A stretch of DNA of 64,000 nt, from NCBI GenBank assembly GCA_050013915.1, contig JBEKEI010000018.1, positions 10,650 through 74,649 of the forward strand, given 5' to 3'. This stretch comes from Roseiarcus sp050013915. GTDB taxonomy: Bacteria > Pseudomonadota > Alphaproteobacteria > Rhizobiales > Beijerinckiaceae. The stretch's first letter is position 1. The number at the start of each line of letters is the position of its first letter. Under the pieces are notes generated by a model that was not told the origin of the DNA, made no database searches, and saw only the letters and a list, made by a program, of their open reading frames with translations. The position numbers were made by a program, and so were the translations under genes. Shown one piece after another: positions 9,176 through 18,324 of the stretch.

Positions 9176-10204
9176 CTATCGGTCGAACACGAGGTCGTCG
9201 CCCGGCGTCGGCGCATCGACGCGGTATCGAATTTCGTGAAGCGCCTTTTGGACGACTTCCTCGACCACTTCGGCGCAACCTCCTCTGGCGATGAAGGGAA
9301 GCGCGATCGGGCCATGTCTCAGAACGACCTTCGCAAGCCCCCAATAGCCGACTGCGATCCGCCCAGGAGCCATTTTCTCCCGGACGTTCCGAAACGCCCG
9401 CGCGGCAGGCAATATGTCCCGGTCGAGACGCTCCCTCGCGAAGGCGGAAAGCGCCTGAAACAGCGGCGGATCGTGGGCGTAAAGATCGACGCCAGTCCGT
9501 TTCTCGACGAGATAATTCGCCGCACCCATGCAGGCGCTGGTCGCCTGGATGGCAAATTTCGCCCGCGTAACGCCGCCTCGATGGATTCTATATTTCAGCA
9601 GCGGCAGATTGATTCGACGAAACTGGAAATGATCGACCGCACGCAACCAGAAATCGTGTTCCTCGCTCCAGAGAAAGTCCCGATAGCCCCCGAGCGTCTC
9701 GATCACGCGGCGGCGCATCAGCACGGTCGGATTGATGATCGGCTTGACGAGCCTGCGAAACAGCAGCCCGTCCCGGATGCGCTCGTTGGTCGCGCGCGGT
9801 TCGGTCTGCCGCCCGATCACCTGCCCGGCTTCATCGATCGAGACGATATCGCTGCAGGCGATATCGACATTCGGCTCCGCGTCCATCAGCGCGACCTCGC
9901 AGGCGAGCCGATCGACGCGCGCGACATCGTCCGCGTCCATCCGCGCGATCAGTTCGCCGCCGCATTCGGCGAGGCCGATGTTGACCGCTCCGGTAATTCC
10001 CACATGCGCGACGGTATGAACGCGCAGTCGAGGATCGTGATAGCCGGCGAGGATCGCCGGCGTCGCGTCGACGCTGCCGTCATCGACGATCACGAATTCG
10101 AAGTCGGCGAACGACTGCGACAAGATGCTGTCCACGGCTTCGCGCAGGAACGCGCCGCCATTGTAGACCGCCATCACGACGCTGACACGAGGACGGGTCG
10201 CCAT
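9176..10204 (-). CDS. Family 2 glycosyltransferase
   Basis: The 342-residue GT-A enzyme has Val-Ser-Val-Val-Met-Ala-Val-Tyr-Asn-Gly (7-16), Val-Asp-Asp-Gly-Ser (41-45), the metal site Arg-Met-Asp-Ala-Asp-Asp near 88-93 and Ser-Glu-Glu-His-Asp-Phe-Trp near 190. The start is fixed by coupling: its ATG shares one base with the stop of the upstream acyltransferase gene (TGATG). The C-terminal 130 residues are helical and probably membrane-associated. It lies in the middle of the leftward operon and should add one residue of the polysaccharide repeat; the donor is not predictable. Confidence 0.9.
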   Translation of the reverse strand: MATRPRVSVVMAVYNGGAFLREAVDSILSQSFADFEFVIVDDGSVDATPAILAGYHDPRLRVHTVAHVGITGAVNIGLAECGGELIARMDADDVARVDRLACEVALMDAEPNVDIACSDIVSIDEAGQVIGRQTEPRATNERIRDGLLFRRLVKPIINPTVLMRRRVIETLGGYRDFLWSEEHDFWLRAVDHFQFRRINLPLLKYRIHRGGVTRAKFAIQATSACMGAANYLVEKRTGVDLYAHDPPLFQALSAFARERLDRDILPAARAFRNVREKMAPGRIAVGYWGLAKVVLRHGPIALPFIARGGCAEVVEEVVQKALHEIRYRVDAPTPGDDLVFDR

Positions 10205-11421
10205 CAGGCCCACGCGGCTAGGCGCGCCGAAGATCGCGCGACGATGCGCTGGATCGTCAGGCTGAGGACCACGACGACGAGCGACGCGGCCGCCAGAAAC
10301 AGCCCGAATGTCCCGATATCGCGGGCTCGCTCGCGAAAGCAAACCGCGAAGACAAAAAATGCGGCGGGATAGTGAACCGCATAGGTCTCGTAACCGAACG
10401 AGGCGATCCAGGACAGAACGCGGCGCGGCGCCGCCGCGAGCCTTGCCGACGTGGCGCGCGCCCAACCCAGAACCAGGACGCCGGAGGCGCCGCAGATGAA
10501 GATGGATGCGAGGCTCGGCGCCCGGTTGGCCGCCACGAACAGGGCGGCGCCGACGACGAGGCTGGGCCACGAACCGAACCGAGCGCCGGTCGGAAAGACG
10601 CGCGCCGCGGCGCCGAGACACCAGACCGCGAACAGGCACGCCCATTCCGCGCCGCACGCGAGCGCCGCGATGATAAAGCATGCCGCGACAGCGAACGGCC
10701 AACCGGTCCGCCAGGCGATCAGGCGAAACAGCAGGAACCCCGCCAGATAGAACTGCACTATGTAGCCGAGCGTCCACAAGGGGCCATTCGAACCGAACGC
10801 CGCGACGAACGTCGGTTCGAGGCAGAGGAGATTGCCGACGAAATTCCTCGCCGTCATCGCCGCGACGAAATCATAGGCGCGCTGGCTCGAGTAGACGCCC
10901 GCGGCGCCCAGGCCGAATGCGCCGAGCGTGTCGAGAAAGGCGGAAAGACCCACGGCGATCCATAGGGTCGGAAGGATTCTGGCGAGGCGCCGCCGCGCGA
11001 AGCTCCCGAAGCCGAGGGTCCGGCCCTCGCGTCGCGCCGCGAGCAGAGGGCCTCCCACGAGAAAGCCGCTCAGGAAGACAAAGACAAAGGCCGCCTGAGC
11101 GCCGAAGCGCGTCGCCAACCGGTAGGCGACGACAAACGCCGCGAACACGGAATCCTGCCCGCCGAGTTCGGGAATCTCGGGCAGAGCCATAGCGGCGAAA
11201 TGGCCGAGCACGACCTGGGCGATGAGGAGCGCCCGCAACGCGTCGAGCCAGGCGGAGGCTTCGGGCGGGAGCGACCAGGACTGACCCTTCGGGCTACGCG
11301 ATGGAACTTCGCCCAGCCGGTCGATCGACGCTGGACAGGGTATGCTTTCGTCGTCGCGGACGAGCCTCGCCTCAGGTCCTGCGGCGTCCGATGCGAAGAG
11401 TTGTGGCAGGGTCACCGCCAT
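10204..11421 (-). CDS. Acyltransferase 3 family membrane protein
   Basis: The product is 405 residues from an ATG that lies two bases after the stop of the DUF6625 gene. After a 55-residue hydrophilic start it has about ten membrane segments. The conserved family feature is a first-helix Leu-Asp-Ala-Leu-Arg-Ala-Leu-Leu with a following His (Val-Leu-Gly-His-Phe-Ala), as in OafA-like proteins. A later Phe-Leu-Ser-Gly-Phe-Leu-Val-Gly loop also fits. Such proteins transfer acetyl or other acyl groups from the cytoplasm onto glycans in the periplasm. Its place in the operon suggests a second acyl decoration besides that of the beta-helix acetyltransferase. Confidence 0.87.
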   Translation of the reverse strand: MAVTLPQLFASDAAGPEARLVRDDESIPCPASIDRLGEVPSRSPKGQSWSLPPEASAWLDALRALLIAQVVLGHFAAMALPEIPELGGQDSVFAAFVVAYRLATRFGAQAAFVFVFLSGFLVGGPLLAARREGRTLGFGSFARRRLARILPTLWIAVGLSAFLDTLGAFGLGAAGVYSSQRAYDFVAAMTARNFVGNLLCLEPTFVAAFGSNGPLWTLGYIVQFYLAGFLLFRLIAWRTGWPFAVAACFIIAALACGAEWACLFAVWCLGAAARVFPTGARFGSWPSLVVGAALFVAANRAPSLASIFICGASGVLVLGWARATSARLAAAPRRVLSWIASFGYETYAVHYPAAFFVFAVCFRERARDIGTFGLFLAAASLVVVVLSLTIQRIVARSSARLAAWA

Positions 11422-11423
11422 CC

Positions 11424-12443
11424 CTAGAGACGCTCTGGCGCGGGCGGGCCGAGGCGTCGGCCGCGGCGGAAATGGCGCAAGCCGGCGCGCCAGCGGTGCA
11501 GCGTGTCGCGCCACCGGAACGATCCGCGATTGAGCGTCCCGGCGAGCGCGCGCGGAGAGACCCCGGCGGGCATGTCGAAGAAGCCGCCGGGCGCGATCGC
11601 ATAGCGCTCGGCCCCGCGGCTCGGCATCGCCGTCATCGGCCGCTTCTGGAAATGAATGTAGAGGTACTCCTCGGCGCGCCACTGCGCCCCGTCGGAATAG
11701 CCGCGATAGACCCGGCCGCGATCGAAGTAGAAGAGCTGGTCCCGATAGTTCCGCCTCGGGGCGACGCGCTCGAATCGCGCGATCGCCGGATCAATGTCGG
11801 CGATCAGCGACTCGTCCTCGAAGAAGCGGCCGTCCTGCGCCCGCCAGATCCGATTGACGCCGATATGCTCGTCGAAGCCGCGATGGCTCGGGTCTTCGAG
11901 AGTCGCCCGCCAGTCGAACGCGGGATGCGGCCGGCGGAACATTTCGTTGGCGAGCGGGCAATTTCGGTAGAGCGTGAGGTGGCCCACCGAGAATATCTTG
12001 TCGTACCGGCCGAGCAGGTCGGCGGTAATCTGTCGACCGAGATCGCCGAAGATCATGTCGAGGTCGCAATGACCCCAATAGTCGAAGGATCGTGGCTCGT
12101 CGTCAAGGAGCGCCCAATAGGCGGGGCGGAAGTCGCAGGCCTTGTAGGGCGTGCCCAGCCCCGCTTCGAGGCCGAGAGCGGCGCTGAACTTCTCGCGGAA
12201 ACGGCGCGCGGTCATCGCGCGAATGCGCACGTTCGGCGGCGCGTCGTAGCCCGACGCGTCGGCGTCGGCAAAGACCAGCCATTCGAAGGCGCCGTTGAAC
12301 CCGCAGGAATCGAGCCAGAGCTGGAAATGGCCCGGAAGTTCGCCGAAATAGACGGCGATGATGACGACGGCGGGAAACGCCGCCCCACTCGCGGCCGCGG
12401 GCTCAGACGATGGTGCGGAGGAATGCATCATATCGTCTCGCAT
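11424..12443 (-). CDS. DUF6625 glycosyltransferase-like protein
   Basis: The 339-residue protein matches the DUF6625 pattern seen in polysaccharide loci: an Ile-Ala-Val-Tyr-Phe-Gly-Glu-Leu-Pro start (about 30-38), Trp-Leu-Asp-Ser-Cys, Leu-Val-Phe-Ala-Asp-Ala-Asp (about 57-63), and the acidic Gly-His-Cys-Asp-Leu-Asp-Met-Ile-Phe-Gly-Asp-Leu near 125-136, which would serve as a DxD metal site. It is probably a GT-A-fold transferase, but the activity is not established. Its start lies 41 bases inside the end of the upstream glycosyltransferase gene; alternative ATGs at 12431 and 12428 shorten the overlap only slightly. Confidence 0.8.
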   Translation of the reverse strand: MRDDMMHSSAPSSEPAAASGAAFPAVVIIAVYFGELPGHFQLWLDSCGFNGAFEWLVFADADASGYDAPPNVRIRAMTARRFREKFSAALGLEAGLGTPYKACDFRPAYWALLDDEPRSFDYWGHCDLDMIFGDLGRQITADLLGRYDKIFSVGHLTLYRNCPLANEMFRRPHPAFDWRATLEDPSHRGFDEHIGVNRIWRAQDGRFFEDESLIADIDPAIARFERVAPRRNYRDQLFYFDRGRVYRGYSDGAQWRAEEYLYIHFQKRPMTAMPSRGAERYAIAPGGFFDMPAGVSPRALAGTLNRGSFRWRDTLHRWRAGLRHFRRGRRLGPPAPERL

Positions 12444-13515
12444 AAGCGGTCCAGCTCAAATTTGCCCGGTCGTCGTCGGTCAGCACCCGGCGGTCGGCGG
12501 GCTTGCGGCGGACGAACTCAGCCATCTCGCGGATCGCGCCGGCCAGCGCCGCCGCGTTGGCGGGCTCGACGACGGTCACCGCCTCCTTGTCGCCGATCGC
12601 CGCCCTCAGATCGGGCGCGCCGGTCATCGCGCTGCCGATCACCGGCAGGCCGCAGGCGAGCGCTTCGGCCAGGACCATTCCGAAGCCGTCCTGCCGCGAG
12701 GGCAACAGCAGGACGTGATGGCGCGCCATCACGGCGCCCAATTCCTGATGGGTCTTGTGTCCGAGCGAGGTGAAGTTGGCGAGGGCAGGAAAGGCGAGAT
12801 CGCCCGGCGTTCCCACATGGGTCAGCGTGAGGTTCGGATCGGCCCGAAGGACGGCGGCGAGCGCGTCGCAACCCTTTTGATACGACCAGCTTCCCACGAA
12901 TAGCAGCCGGAGCGGCCCCTCCGGTCGCGGCGACGGCGCGAAAGTCGCGAAATCGACGCCATAGGGATTCCTGAACAGGCGCGCCGGATCGAAGCCGCGT
13001 TCGACGAAGCTCTCGACCGCATGAGTCGATGGCAAGGCGATGCAATCGGCGATTTCATAGCCCGCAAGTTCGCGCGCGACGTAGCCGGCGCTCGGGCGCT
13101 GGCCGCCGACCGAAAGGAGTTCGACCTGGCTGGAGATGTGACGCGAACCGCGCTCGAGAATCACCTTGGCGCCGTATTTCCGCCGGGCGACCCGCGCGCT
13201 CTCGACCGCCATCGCGGAAAGGCCGATGAAGACGTCGCAAGGCGGCAAGTCGCGCGCGAACGCCTCATCGGTCCGTGCGAACATCGCTTCGACGGCGCAC
13301 TGCTGGAGCGACGGCAGGCGCCGAAACAGCGCGGCGGTGGACCAGGGTTGCAAGCGGAGGAAATAGCTGCGGGCGTGAGCCAAAGGTATCCTGTCCCGCC
13401 TGATGCGGAACTTTGGAAGGTAGCTCATATAGGTGACGTCGCGGCCCATCGCGATGAGTTCGCGGGCGAGATGACGCAAATGGAATGCGCTCGTGGTCGC
13501 GATGACGATCCTCAT
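12403..13515 (-). CDS. Family 4 (GT-B) glycosyltransferase
   Basis: The 370-residue protein starts Met-Arg-Ile-Val-Ile-Ala-Thr-Thr-Ser at an ATG whose last bases form the stop of the flippase gene (ATGA), which fixes the start. The second Rossmann domain has Leu-Leu-Phe-Val-Gly-Ser-Trp-Ser-Tyr-Gln-Lys-Gly near 200-211, the donor-binding strand of GT4 enzymes. The Asp-Gly-Phe-Gly-Met-Val-Leu-Ala-Glu-Ala-Leu-Ala segment near 285-296 carries the conserved glutamates. It probably uses a GDP- or UDP-sugar. Translational coupling to both neighbours places it firmly in the repeat-unit assembly operon. Confidence 0.9.
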   Translation of the reverse strand: MRIVIATTSAFHLRHLARELIAMGRDVTYMSYLPKFRIRRDRIPLAHARSYFLRLQPWSTAALFRRLPSLQQCAVEAMFARTDEAFARDLPPCDVFIGLSAMAVESARVARRKYGAKVILERGSRHISSQVELLSVGGQRPSAGYVARELAGYEIADCIALPSTHAVESFVERGFDPARLFRNPYGVDFATFAPSPRPEGPLRLLFVGSWSYQKGCDALAAVLRADPNLTLTHVGTPGDLAFPALANFTSLGHKTHQELGAVMARHHVLLLPSRQDGFGMVLAEALACGLPVIGSAMTGAPDLRAAIGDKEAVTVVEPANAAALAGAIREMAEFVRRKPADRRVLTDDDRANLSWTAYARRYDAFLRTIV

Positions 13516-14837
13516 GGCGTCACGATTTCCGGCGCGACGGGTTCGGGCGCGCCGAACAGTCGCCGCGACAGCAGCAGCGTGACGCCGAACTTCACGGCCT
13601 CCGACAGAAGGCGCCCGATCGCCGCGCCGACCGCGCCAAACCTGAGAGTCCAGACAGGAACGAGAATCAGCGCGACGACGACCAGCCAGGCTTGAATTCG
13701 CAGCAGCCGCGCGCTGGCGCCCGAGGAAAGGATGGCGTTGTCGACCGCGTGGGTCATGATCGCGAACGTCTGGGCGAACGCCAGTACGAGCATGATGGCC
13801 GGCGCGCCGGCGCGATATTCGGGCGCGAGCGCCAGCGAGGTCGCCAGGCCCGAAAACAGTGCGATTGCGGCCGCGCCGAGCAGGCCGACCGCGCCCGCGG
13901 CGACGATCCACCGCCATTGGATCCGCGCGCGCTCGATCGTCTCCGCGCGCGATCCACGGCCCTGAAACAGCAGGGGCCGGAAATAGTTGGTGAGGATCGC
14001 CGTCGTGACCGCGTACGGGCGGCCGACCAGGCCGGCGACGGCGGCGTAGACGCCCGCGCTCGCCAGGCCGCCCGCCGCGCTGACGACGTAGCGATCGAGA
14101 TAGGCCCCGACCCAGCCGATCGGCGCCATGGCGCTGACCGGCGCGCCATAGCGAATCGCGGTCGCCCAGTAGGGAGCGGCCGCGGCGACATCGGCCGACC
14201 GGAAGTATCGGCCGCCGAAATAGACGAACAGGAATCCGCCCGTGGTCACGCCGCGCGCGACCACGAGGCCGAGCAGGAATCCGATCGCGTCGGCGCGAAT
14301 GTAGGCGAGGCTGAGGCCGGTGACCGCGACGGTCGCCGCCGCCTCCGTCGCCGACCAGAGCGAAAAGCGAAGGTAATCCCGGCGCGCGGCGAGGGGGGTC
14401 AGCATGCTCGTCTTCGCGATCTCCTCGGCGAGATAGACGAGCGCCAGCGCAGGCGCGAGTGCGAACAATCGGTCGGCCGGGAACGCCGCCGCCAGCGTCA
14501 GGCCGAGCGCCGCCAGCGGCGCCAAGGCAAATGCGAGGGGCCGGAACAAGCGGAACGCCAGGCCGATCGCGACTTGGCGCTGGCGATCTTCGTCCTTCAT
14601 CCCCGCGCAGATCGACAGCAAGGTCTGATTCAGCGCCATGACGACGGCGCCGTCGAGAAACGCCGCGACGCCCATCGCCATCATCGCGAAACCGAATTCT
14701 TCCCGCGTCAGCAGTTCCGTGTAGACGCGAATTCCGACCAGCGAAGCCCCGGCGACGACGATCTGCCCTGCCGCCGAATGGATCACGGGTTTCGTCTTCG
14801 CCAGAACTCGCGAAACAATGCGGAGGCGCCGATTCAC
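13512..14837 (-). CDS. Wzx-like lipid-linked oligosaccharide flippase
   Basis: The 441-residue polytopic protein has about twelve to fourteen membrane segments and the general layout of the polysaccharide transport/MATE-like superfamily: a charged start, an early Gly-Ile-Arg-Val-Tyr-Thr-Glu-Leu-Leu-Thr loop and an Arg-Tyr-Gly-Ala-Pro-Val-Ser segment opening the second half. It would move the undecaprenyl-linked repeat unit across the inner membrane for the Wzy-like polymerase. It overlaps the next glycosyltransferase gene by four bases and follows the WcaI-like gene by 37. Flippases diverge quickly, so the call rests on topology plus context. Confidence 0.82.
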   Translation of the reverse strand: MNRRLRIVSRVLAKTKPVIHSAAGQIVVAGASLVGIRVYTELLTREEFGFAMMAMGVAAFLDGAVVMALNQTLLSICAGMKDEDRQRQVAIGLAFRLFRPLAFALAPLAALGLTLAAAFPADRLFALAPALALVYLAEEIAKTSMLTPLAARRDYLRFSLWSATEAAATVAVTGLSLAYIRADAIGFLLGLVVARGVTTGGFLFVYFGGRYFRSADVAAAAPYWATAIRYGAPVSAMAPIGWVGAYLDRYVVSAAGGLASAGVYAAVAGLVGRPYAVTTAILTNYFRPLLFQGRGSRAETIERARIQWRWIVAAGAVGLLGAAAIALFSGLATSLALAPEYRAGAPAIMLVLAFAQTFAIMTHAVDNAILSSGASARLLRIQAWLVVVALILVPVWTLRFGAVGAAIGRLLSEAVKFGVTLLLSRRLFGAPEPVAPEIVTP

Positions 14838-14874
14838 GCGTCTTCTCCGCTGGAGCCGCGGTCCGTCAGCGCCC

Positions 14875-16149
14875 TCAAGGCGGGACGGCGGCGACGCGAA
14901 CGATCATCGCTCTCGCGCGCGCCGATTCTTCCGTTCCCAGGATTGCGGCCTCGATCGAGCGCAGCGCCTCGACCTTCGACAACAGCTGTGCGAGCTGACG
15001 GCCGCGTCCCGAAGCGTCCTGCCCGAAACTCTCGTCTGCGGCGCTGCGCAGGATCGCGTCGGCCAGCGCGCTCGGATCATCGGGCGCAACGACGATCGCC
15101 GCGCCATCGAGAAACAGGGCGAGCTCGGTGCCGACCGCCGCCGTGACGACGATGCGCCGCCCGCTCGCCAGCATGCCGCCCATCTTCGAAGGCAGCACGA
15201 GATCGGCGGCGCCGGACTGCTGCGGCAGCACGTGCAGATCGGCAAGACCCAGAAAGTCCGAGAGGCGCTCCTGGGGCTGGAACGGAAGCAGCTGCACGTT
15301 GGCGACCTCGCCGAATTCCGCGGCCAGCATCGCCTTGGCCGGGCCTTCGCCCGCGATGACGAACCGGATGTTGCTCTGTGCATTCACCTCGCGGATGGCC
15401 GCCACAAGATGATCGAGCCCCTGCTTTGCCCCGAGCGCGCCGGAATAGAGGACGACGAACTCCTTGGGTCCGATCCCGAGTTCGGCGCGAAACGAGCTGA
15501 GTCCCTCGATCGGCTGGACGCGTTCGAGGTCGACCCAGTTGCGCACGACCGAGATTCTCTCCCGGTCGACGCCCTTGGCCACGAGACGTTCCGCCATTCT
15601 GTTGGAAATCGTGACGACGCGGCGGAACCGCCGCAGCATGGCGCGCTCGAAGCCATAGGCGATCCTCCTCATCCACCACGCGCCGCGGAGGTGGCCGACC
15701 CCGAAGGCGGCGTCGACCTCGAGATCCTGGACGTGCAGCACAGTCGCCGCGCCCACGATCGAGGCGGCCAACAGGGCGACCGGAGCGACGAGCAGCGTCG
15801 GCTCGACACAGAGAACCGTCCGCGGGCGGCGTCTCACGATCTGCCAGAACGCGACCGGCGCCGAGAAGACCGCGAACGACAGGGGGGCGAGCAGACGCCA
15901 TATGCCTTGCATCCGCTCGCGCAACAGCAGCGGGCAGCGCAGGATCCTGACCCGGTTGTTGAGTTCGACGCTGTAACCGCGATTGCGATGGGGAGGGATC
16001 GCCTTCCAGCCGGGATAGTGCGGCGGTGTCGTGATCACTGTGACCTCGTGACCGATTTGGCTGAGGTGGTCGCCGATTTCCCCGGTGTAGCGTCCGACGC
16101 CAGCGAACTCCGGCGCGTAGTTCATGCCGTAGATGACGATTTGCGCCAC
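14875..16149 (-). CDS. WcaI-like family 4 glycosyltransferase
   Basis: The 424-residue protein starts at a GTG one base after the fcl stop; this gives the family-typical N-terminus Gln-Ile-Val-Ile-Tyr-Gly-Met-Asn-Tyr-Ala-Pro-Glu. It also has the Thr-Thr-Pro-Pro-His-Tyr-Pro loop near 45, a Gln-Asp-Leu-Glu segment near 144 and the C-terminal Leu-Pro-Ser-Lys-Met-Gly-Gly-Met-Leu-Ala-Ser-Gly motif. These match the colanic-acid fucosyltransferase WcaI and relatives. With gmd and fcl directly upstream, GDP-fucose is a reasonable donor, but this is inference from neighbours. The frame remains open upstream without family similarity. Confidence 0.88.
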   Translation of the reverse strand: MAQIVIYGMNYAPEFAGVGRYTGEIGDHLSQIGHEVTVITTPPHYPGWKAIPPHRNRGYSVELNNRVRILRCPLLLRERMQGIWRLLAPLSFAVFSAPVAFWQIVRRRPRTVLCVEPTLLVAPVALLAASIVGAATVLHVQDLEVDAAFGVGHLRGAWWMRRIAYGFERAMLRRFRRVVTISNRMAERLVAKGVDRERISVVRNWVDLERVQPIEGLSSFRAELGIGPKEFVVLYSGALGAKQGLDHLVAAIREVNAQSNIRFVIAGEGPAKAMLAAEFGEVANVQLLPFQPQERLSDFLGLADLHVLPQQSGAADLVLPSKMGGMLASGRRIVVTAAVGTELALFLDGAAIVVAPDDPSALADAILRSAADESFGQDASGRGRQLAQLLSKVEALRSIEAAILGTEESARARAMIVRVAAVPP

Positions 16150-16150
16150 G

Positions 16151-17101
16151 TCAGGCCTCGACCTGCCGTCGGAGGAACCACTCATAGGTCTCGCGGATTC
16201 CGTCCGCCAGACTCCGCGCCGGCTTCCAGCCGAGCGCCGCCAGCCGCGCGCCGCTGACGAGCTTGCGCGGCGGCCCGTCGGGAAAGTCGGGATCCGCCAC
16301 GATGCGTCCCTCAAAGCCGACGATGCCGGCGACCAGTTCCGCGAGCTCGCGGATCGTGAGCTCCTCGCCTGAGCCGACATTGATCGGCTCCGATCCCGAA
16401 TAGACCTGAAGCAGATGGACGAGCGCATCGGCGCAATCGTCGACATGCAGGAACTCCCGGCGCTGCGAGCCGCTGCCCCAGATCACGAGTTCGGCGCGAT
16501 TCTGCGCCATGGCCTCGTGCGACTTGCGGATCAGGGCCGGCAGAACGTGAGACGCGCGCAGATCGAAGTTATCGCCTGGACCGTAGAGATTGGTGGGCAG
16601 AGCCGAGATGTAGTCGCGCCCGTACTGTTTTCGGTAGGCCTGGGCGAGCTTCACGCCGGCAATCTTGGCGATGGCGTACCATTCATTGGTCGGCTCGAGC
16701 GGTCCGGTCAGCAGCGCGTCTTCGGCGATCGGCTGCGGCGCCAGCCTCGGATAGATGCATGACGAGCCGAGGAACAGCATGCGGTCGATTCCGAAGCGAT
16801 GGGCAGCCTCGGTGACATTGGCCTCGATCATGAGGTTGCGATACAGGAACTCCGCGGGATAGGCGGCGTTGGCGAGGATGCCGCCGACTCTCGCCGCGGC
16901 CATGACGATCGCGTCGGGCCTGGCCGCCGCGAGCCAGGTCTCGACCTCCGCCTGGCGGGTGAGATCGACCTCCTCGCGGTCGACGACGACGACCTGGCAA
17001 TCCTCCCGCGCGAGACGGCGGACAACGGCGGAGCCGACCATGCCCTTGTGGCCGGCGACCCAGATCCGCCGGCGCCACAGCGGATAGACGCTCCGATTCA
17101 T
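16151..17101 (-). CDS. fcl: GDP-L-fucose synthase
   Basis: The 316-residue short-chain dehydrogenase/reductase converts GDP-4-keto-6-deoxy-mannose to GDP-L-fucose using NADPH (3,5-epimerisation and reduction). The cofactor loop is Gly-His-Lys-Gly-Met-Val-Gly (19-25). The catalytic set is Ser-Ser-Cys-Ile-Tyr-Pro near 115-120 and Tyr-Ala-Ile-Ala-Lys near 142-146. The Gly-Pro-Gly-Asp-Asn-Phe segment near 177 is also characteristic. The ATG overlaps the gmd stop by four bases, so the two enzymes of the pathway are translationally coupled. Length and motifs are normal for the family. Confidence 0.95.
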   Translation of the reverse strand: MNRSVYPLWRRRIWVAGHKGMVGSAVVRRLAREDCQVVVVDREEVDLTRQAEVETWLAAARPDAIVMAAARVGGILANAAYPAEFLYRNLMIEANVTEAAHRFGIDRMLFLGSSCIYPRLAPQPIAEDALLTGPLEPTNEWYAIAKIAGVKLAQAYRKQYGRDYISALPTNLYGPGDNFDLRASHVLPALIRKSHEAMAQNRAELVIWGSGSQRREFLHVDDCADALVHLLQVYSGSEPINVGSGEELTIRELAELVAGIVGFEGRIVADPDFPDGPPRKLVSGARLAALGWKPARSLADGIRETYEWFLRRQVEA

Positions 17102-18183
17102 GACCGCCGCTCGGCACGGGCATTTGGCGGGGCGAGGCCTCTGGCAGCCTCATTCAGATCCTCGCCGACCATTTCGGCGATGAGGTCGTCGAGCTTCGTC
17201 TCGTGCCGCCATCCCAGCCTGTTGCGCGCCTTGCTGGAATCGCCGACAAGCCTGTCGACCTCGGTCGGCCGGAAATAGCGCGGATCGACCTCGACCACGA
17301 CGCGGCCGTTCGACGCGTCGAGCCCCTTCTCGTCGACGCCCCGGCCCCGCCACTCCAGGCGCATGTCGACGCGACGGAACGCCTTCTCCACGAAGCTCCG
17401 TACGCTGTGGGCCTCCCCGCTCGCCAAGACGTAGTCGCCGGGCTCCGGCTGCTGCAGCATCAGCCACATGCCCCGCACATATTCGCGCGCGTGGCCCCAG
17501 TCGCGTTCCGCGTCGAGGTTCCCGAGGAACAACCTGTCCTGGATCTTCAGATGGATCGCGGCGACCGCGCGAGTGATCTTGCGGGTGACGAACGTCTCGC
17601 CGCGAATTGGGCTCTCGTGATTGAACAGAATGCCGTTGGAAGCATGCATTCCATACGCTTCGCGATAATTGACGGTGATCCAGTGCGCATAGAGTTTGGC
17701 GACCGCATATGGCGAGCGCGGATAGAAGGGCGTCGTCTCGCTCTGGGGAACGGCCTGCGCCTTCCCGAAGAGTTCGGAGGTCGAGGCCTGATAGAAACGC
17801 GTCCGCCCGCCGAGCTTCAGCAGCCGAATCGCCTCGAGGAGGCGCAGCGCGCCGAGCGCGTCGGCGTTGGCGGTGTATTCGGCCGTCTCGAACGAAACCT
17901 GCACGTGGGACTGGGCGGCGAGATTGTAGATCTCATCAGGCTGTACGTCCTGGACGACGCCGATGAGATTGCTCGAGTCCGTCATGTCGCCGTAATGAAG
18001 TGTGAAGCGAGGATCGGGGACATGGGGATCCTGGTAGAGATGCTCGATCCGTCCGGTATTGAAGCTCGAGGATCGGCGCTTCAGGCCGTGAACGCGATAG
18101 CCCTTTCCCAGCAGCAGCTCGCTGAGATAGGCCCCGTCCTGGCCGGTCACTCCCGTGATCAGCGCCGTCTTTTGCCCCGTCAT
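17098..18183 (-). CDS. gmd: GDP-mannose 4,6-dehydratase
   Basis: The product is 361 residues from the ATG at 18183, a normal length. It removes water from GDP-D-mannose to give GDP-4-keto-6-deoxy-D-mannose, the first step toward GDP-fucose and GDP-rhamnose. The NADP-binding loop is Gly-Val-Thr-Gly-Gln-Asp-Gly-Ala-Tyr (10-18), followed by Leu-Lys-Arg-Arg-Ser-Ser. The catalytic Ser-Thr-Ser-Glu-Leu-Phe-Gly is near 128-134 and Tyr-Ala-Val-Ala-Lys near 152-156. It is the first enzyme gene after the RfaH-like regulator gene. The 220-base leader in front of it carries an ops-like sequence. A good ribosome-binding stretch (GGACCTCC) precedes the start. Confidence 0.96.
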   Translation of the reverse strand: MTGQKTALITGVTGQDGAYLSELLLGKGYRVHGLKRRSSSFNTGRIEHLYQDPHVPDPRFTLHYGDMTDSSNLIGVVQDVQPDEIYNLAAQSHVQVSFETAEYTANADALGALRLLEAIRLLKLGGRTRFYQASTSELFGKAQAVPQSETTPFYPRSPYAVAKLYAHWITVNYREAYGMHASNGILFNHESPIRGETFVTRKITRAVAAIHLKIQDRLFLGNLDAERDWGHAREYVRGMWLMLQQPEPGDYVLASGEAHSVRSFVEKAFRRVDMRLEWRGRGVDEKGLDASNGRVVVEVDPRYFRPTEVDRLVGDSSKARNRLGWRHETKLDDLIAEMVGEDLNEAARGLAPPNARAERRS

Positions 18184-18324
18184 CCGGGAGGTCCTCGTGC
18201 GTGAGAGATCGGAGTGCGCGCGCGCCGTAATCCGGGACCGGCGCGGTCGCGCGAAGCGCTCCAGAGGGGGACGCATCGGCAGCGCCCGATCTGCCCGGAC
18301 TCGAGAGCCGCGCCTGCGTTCGGC

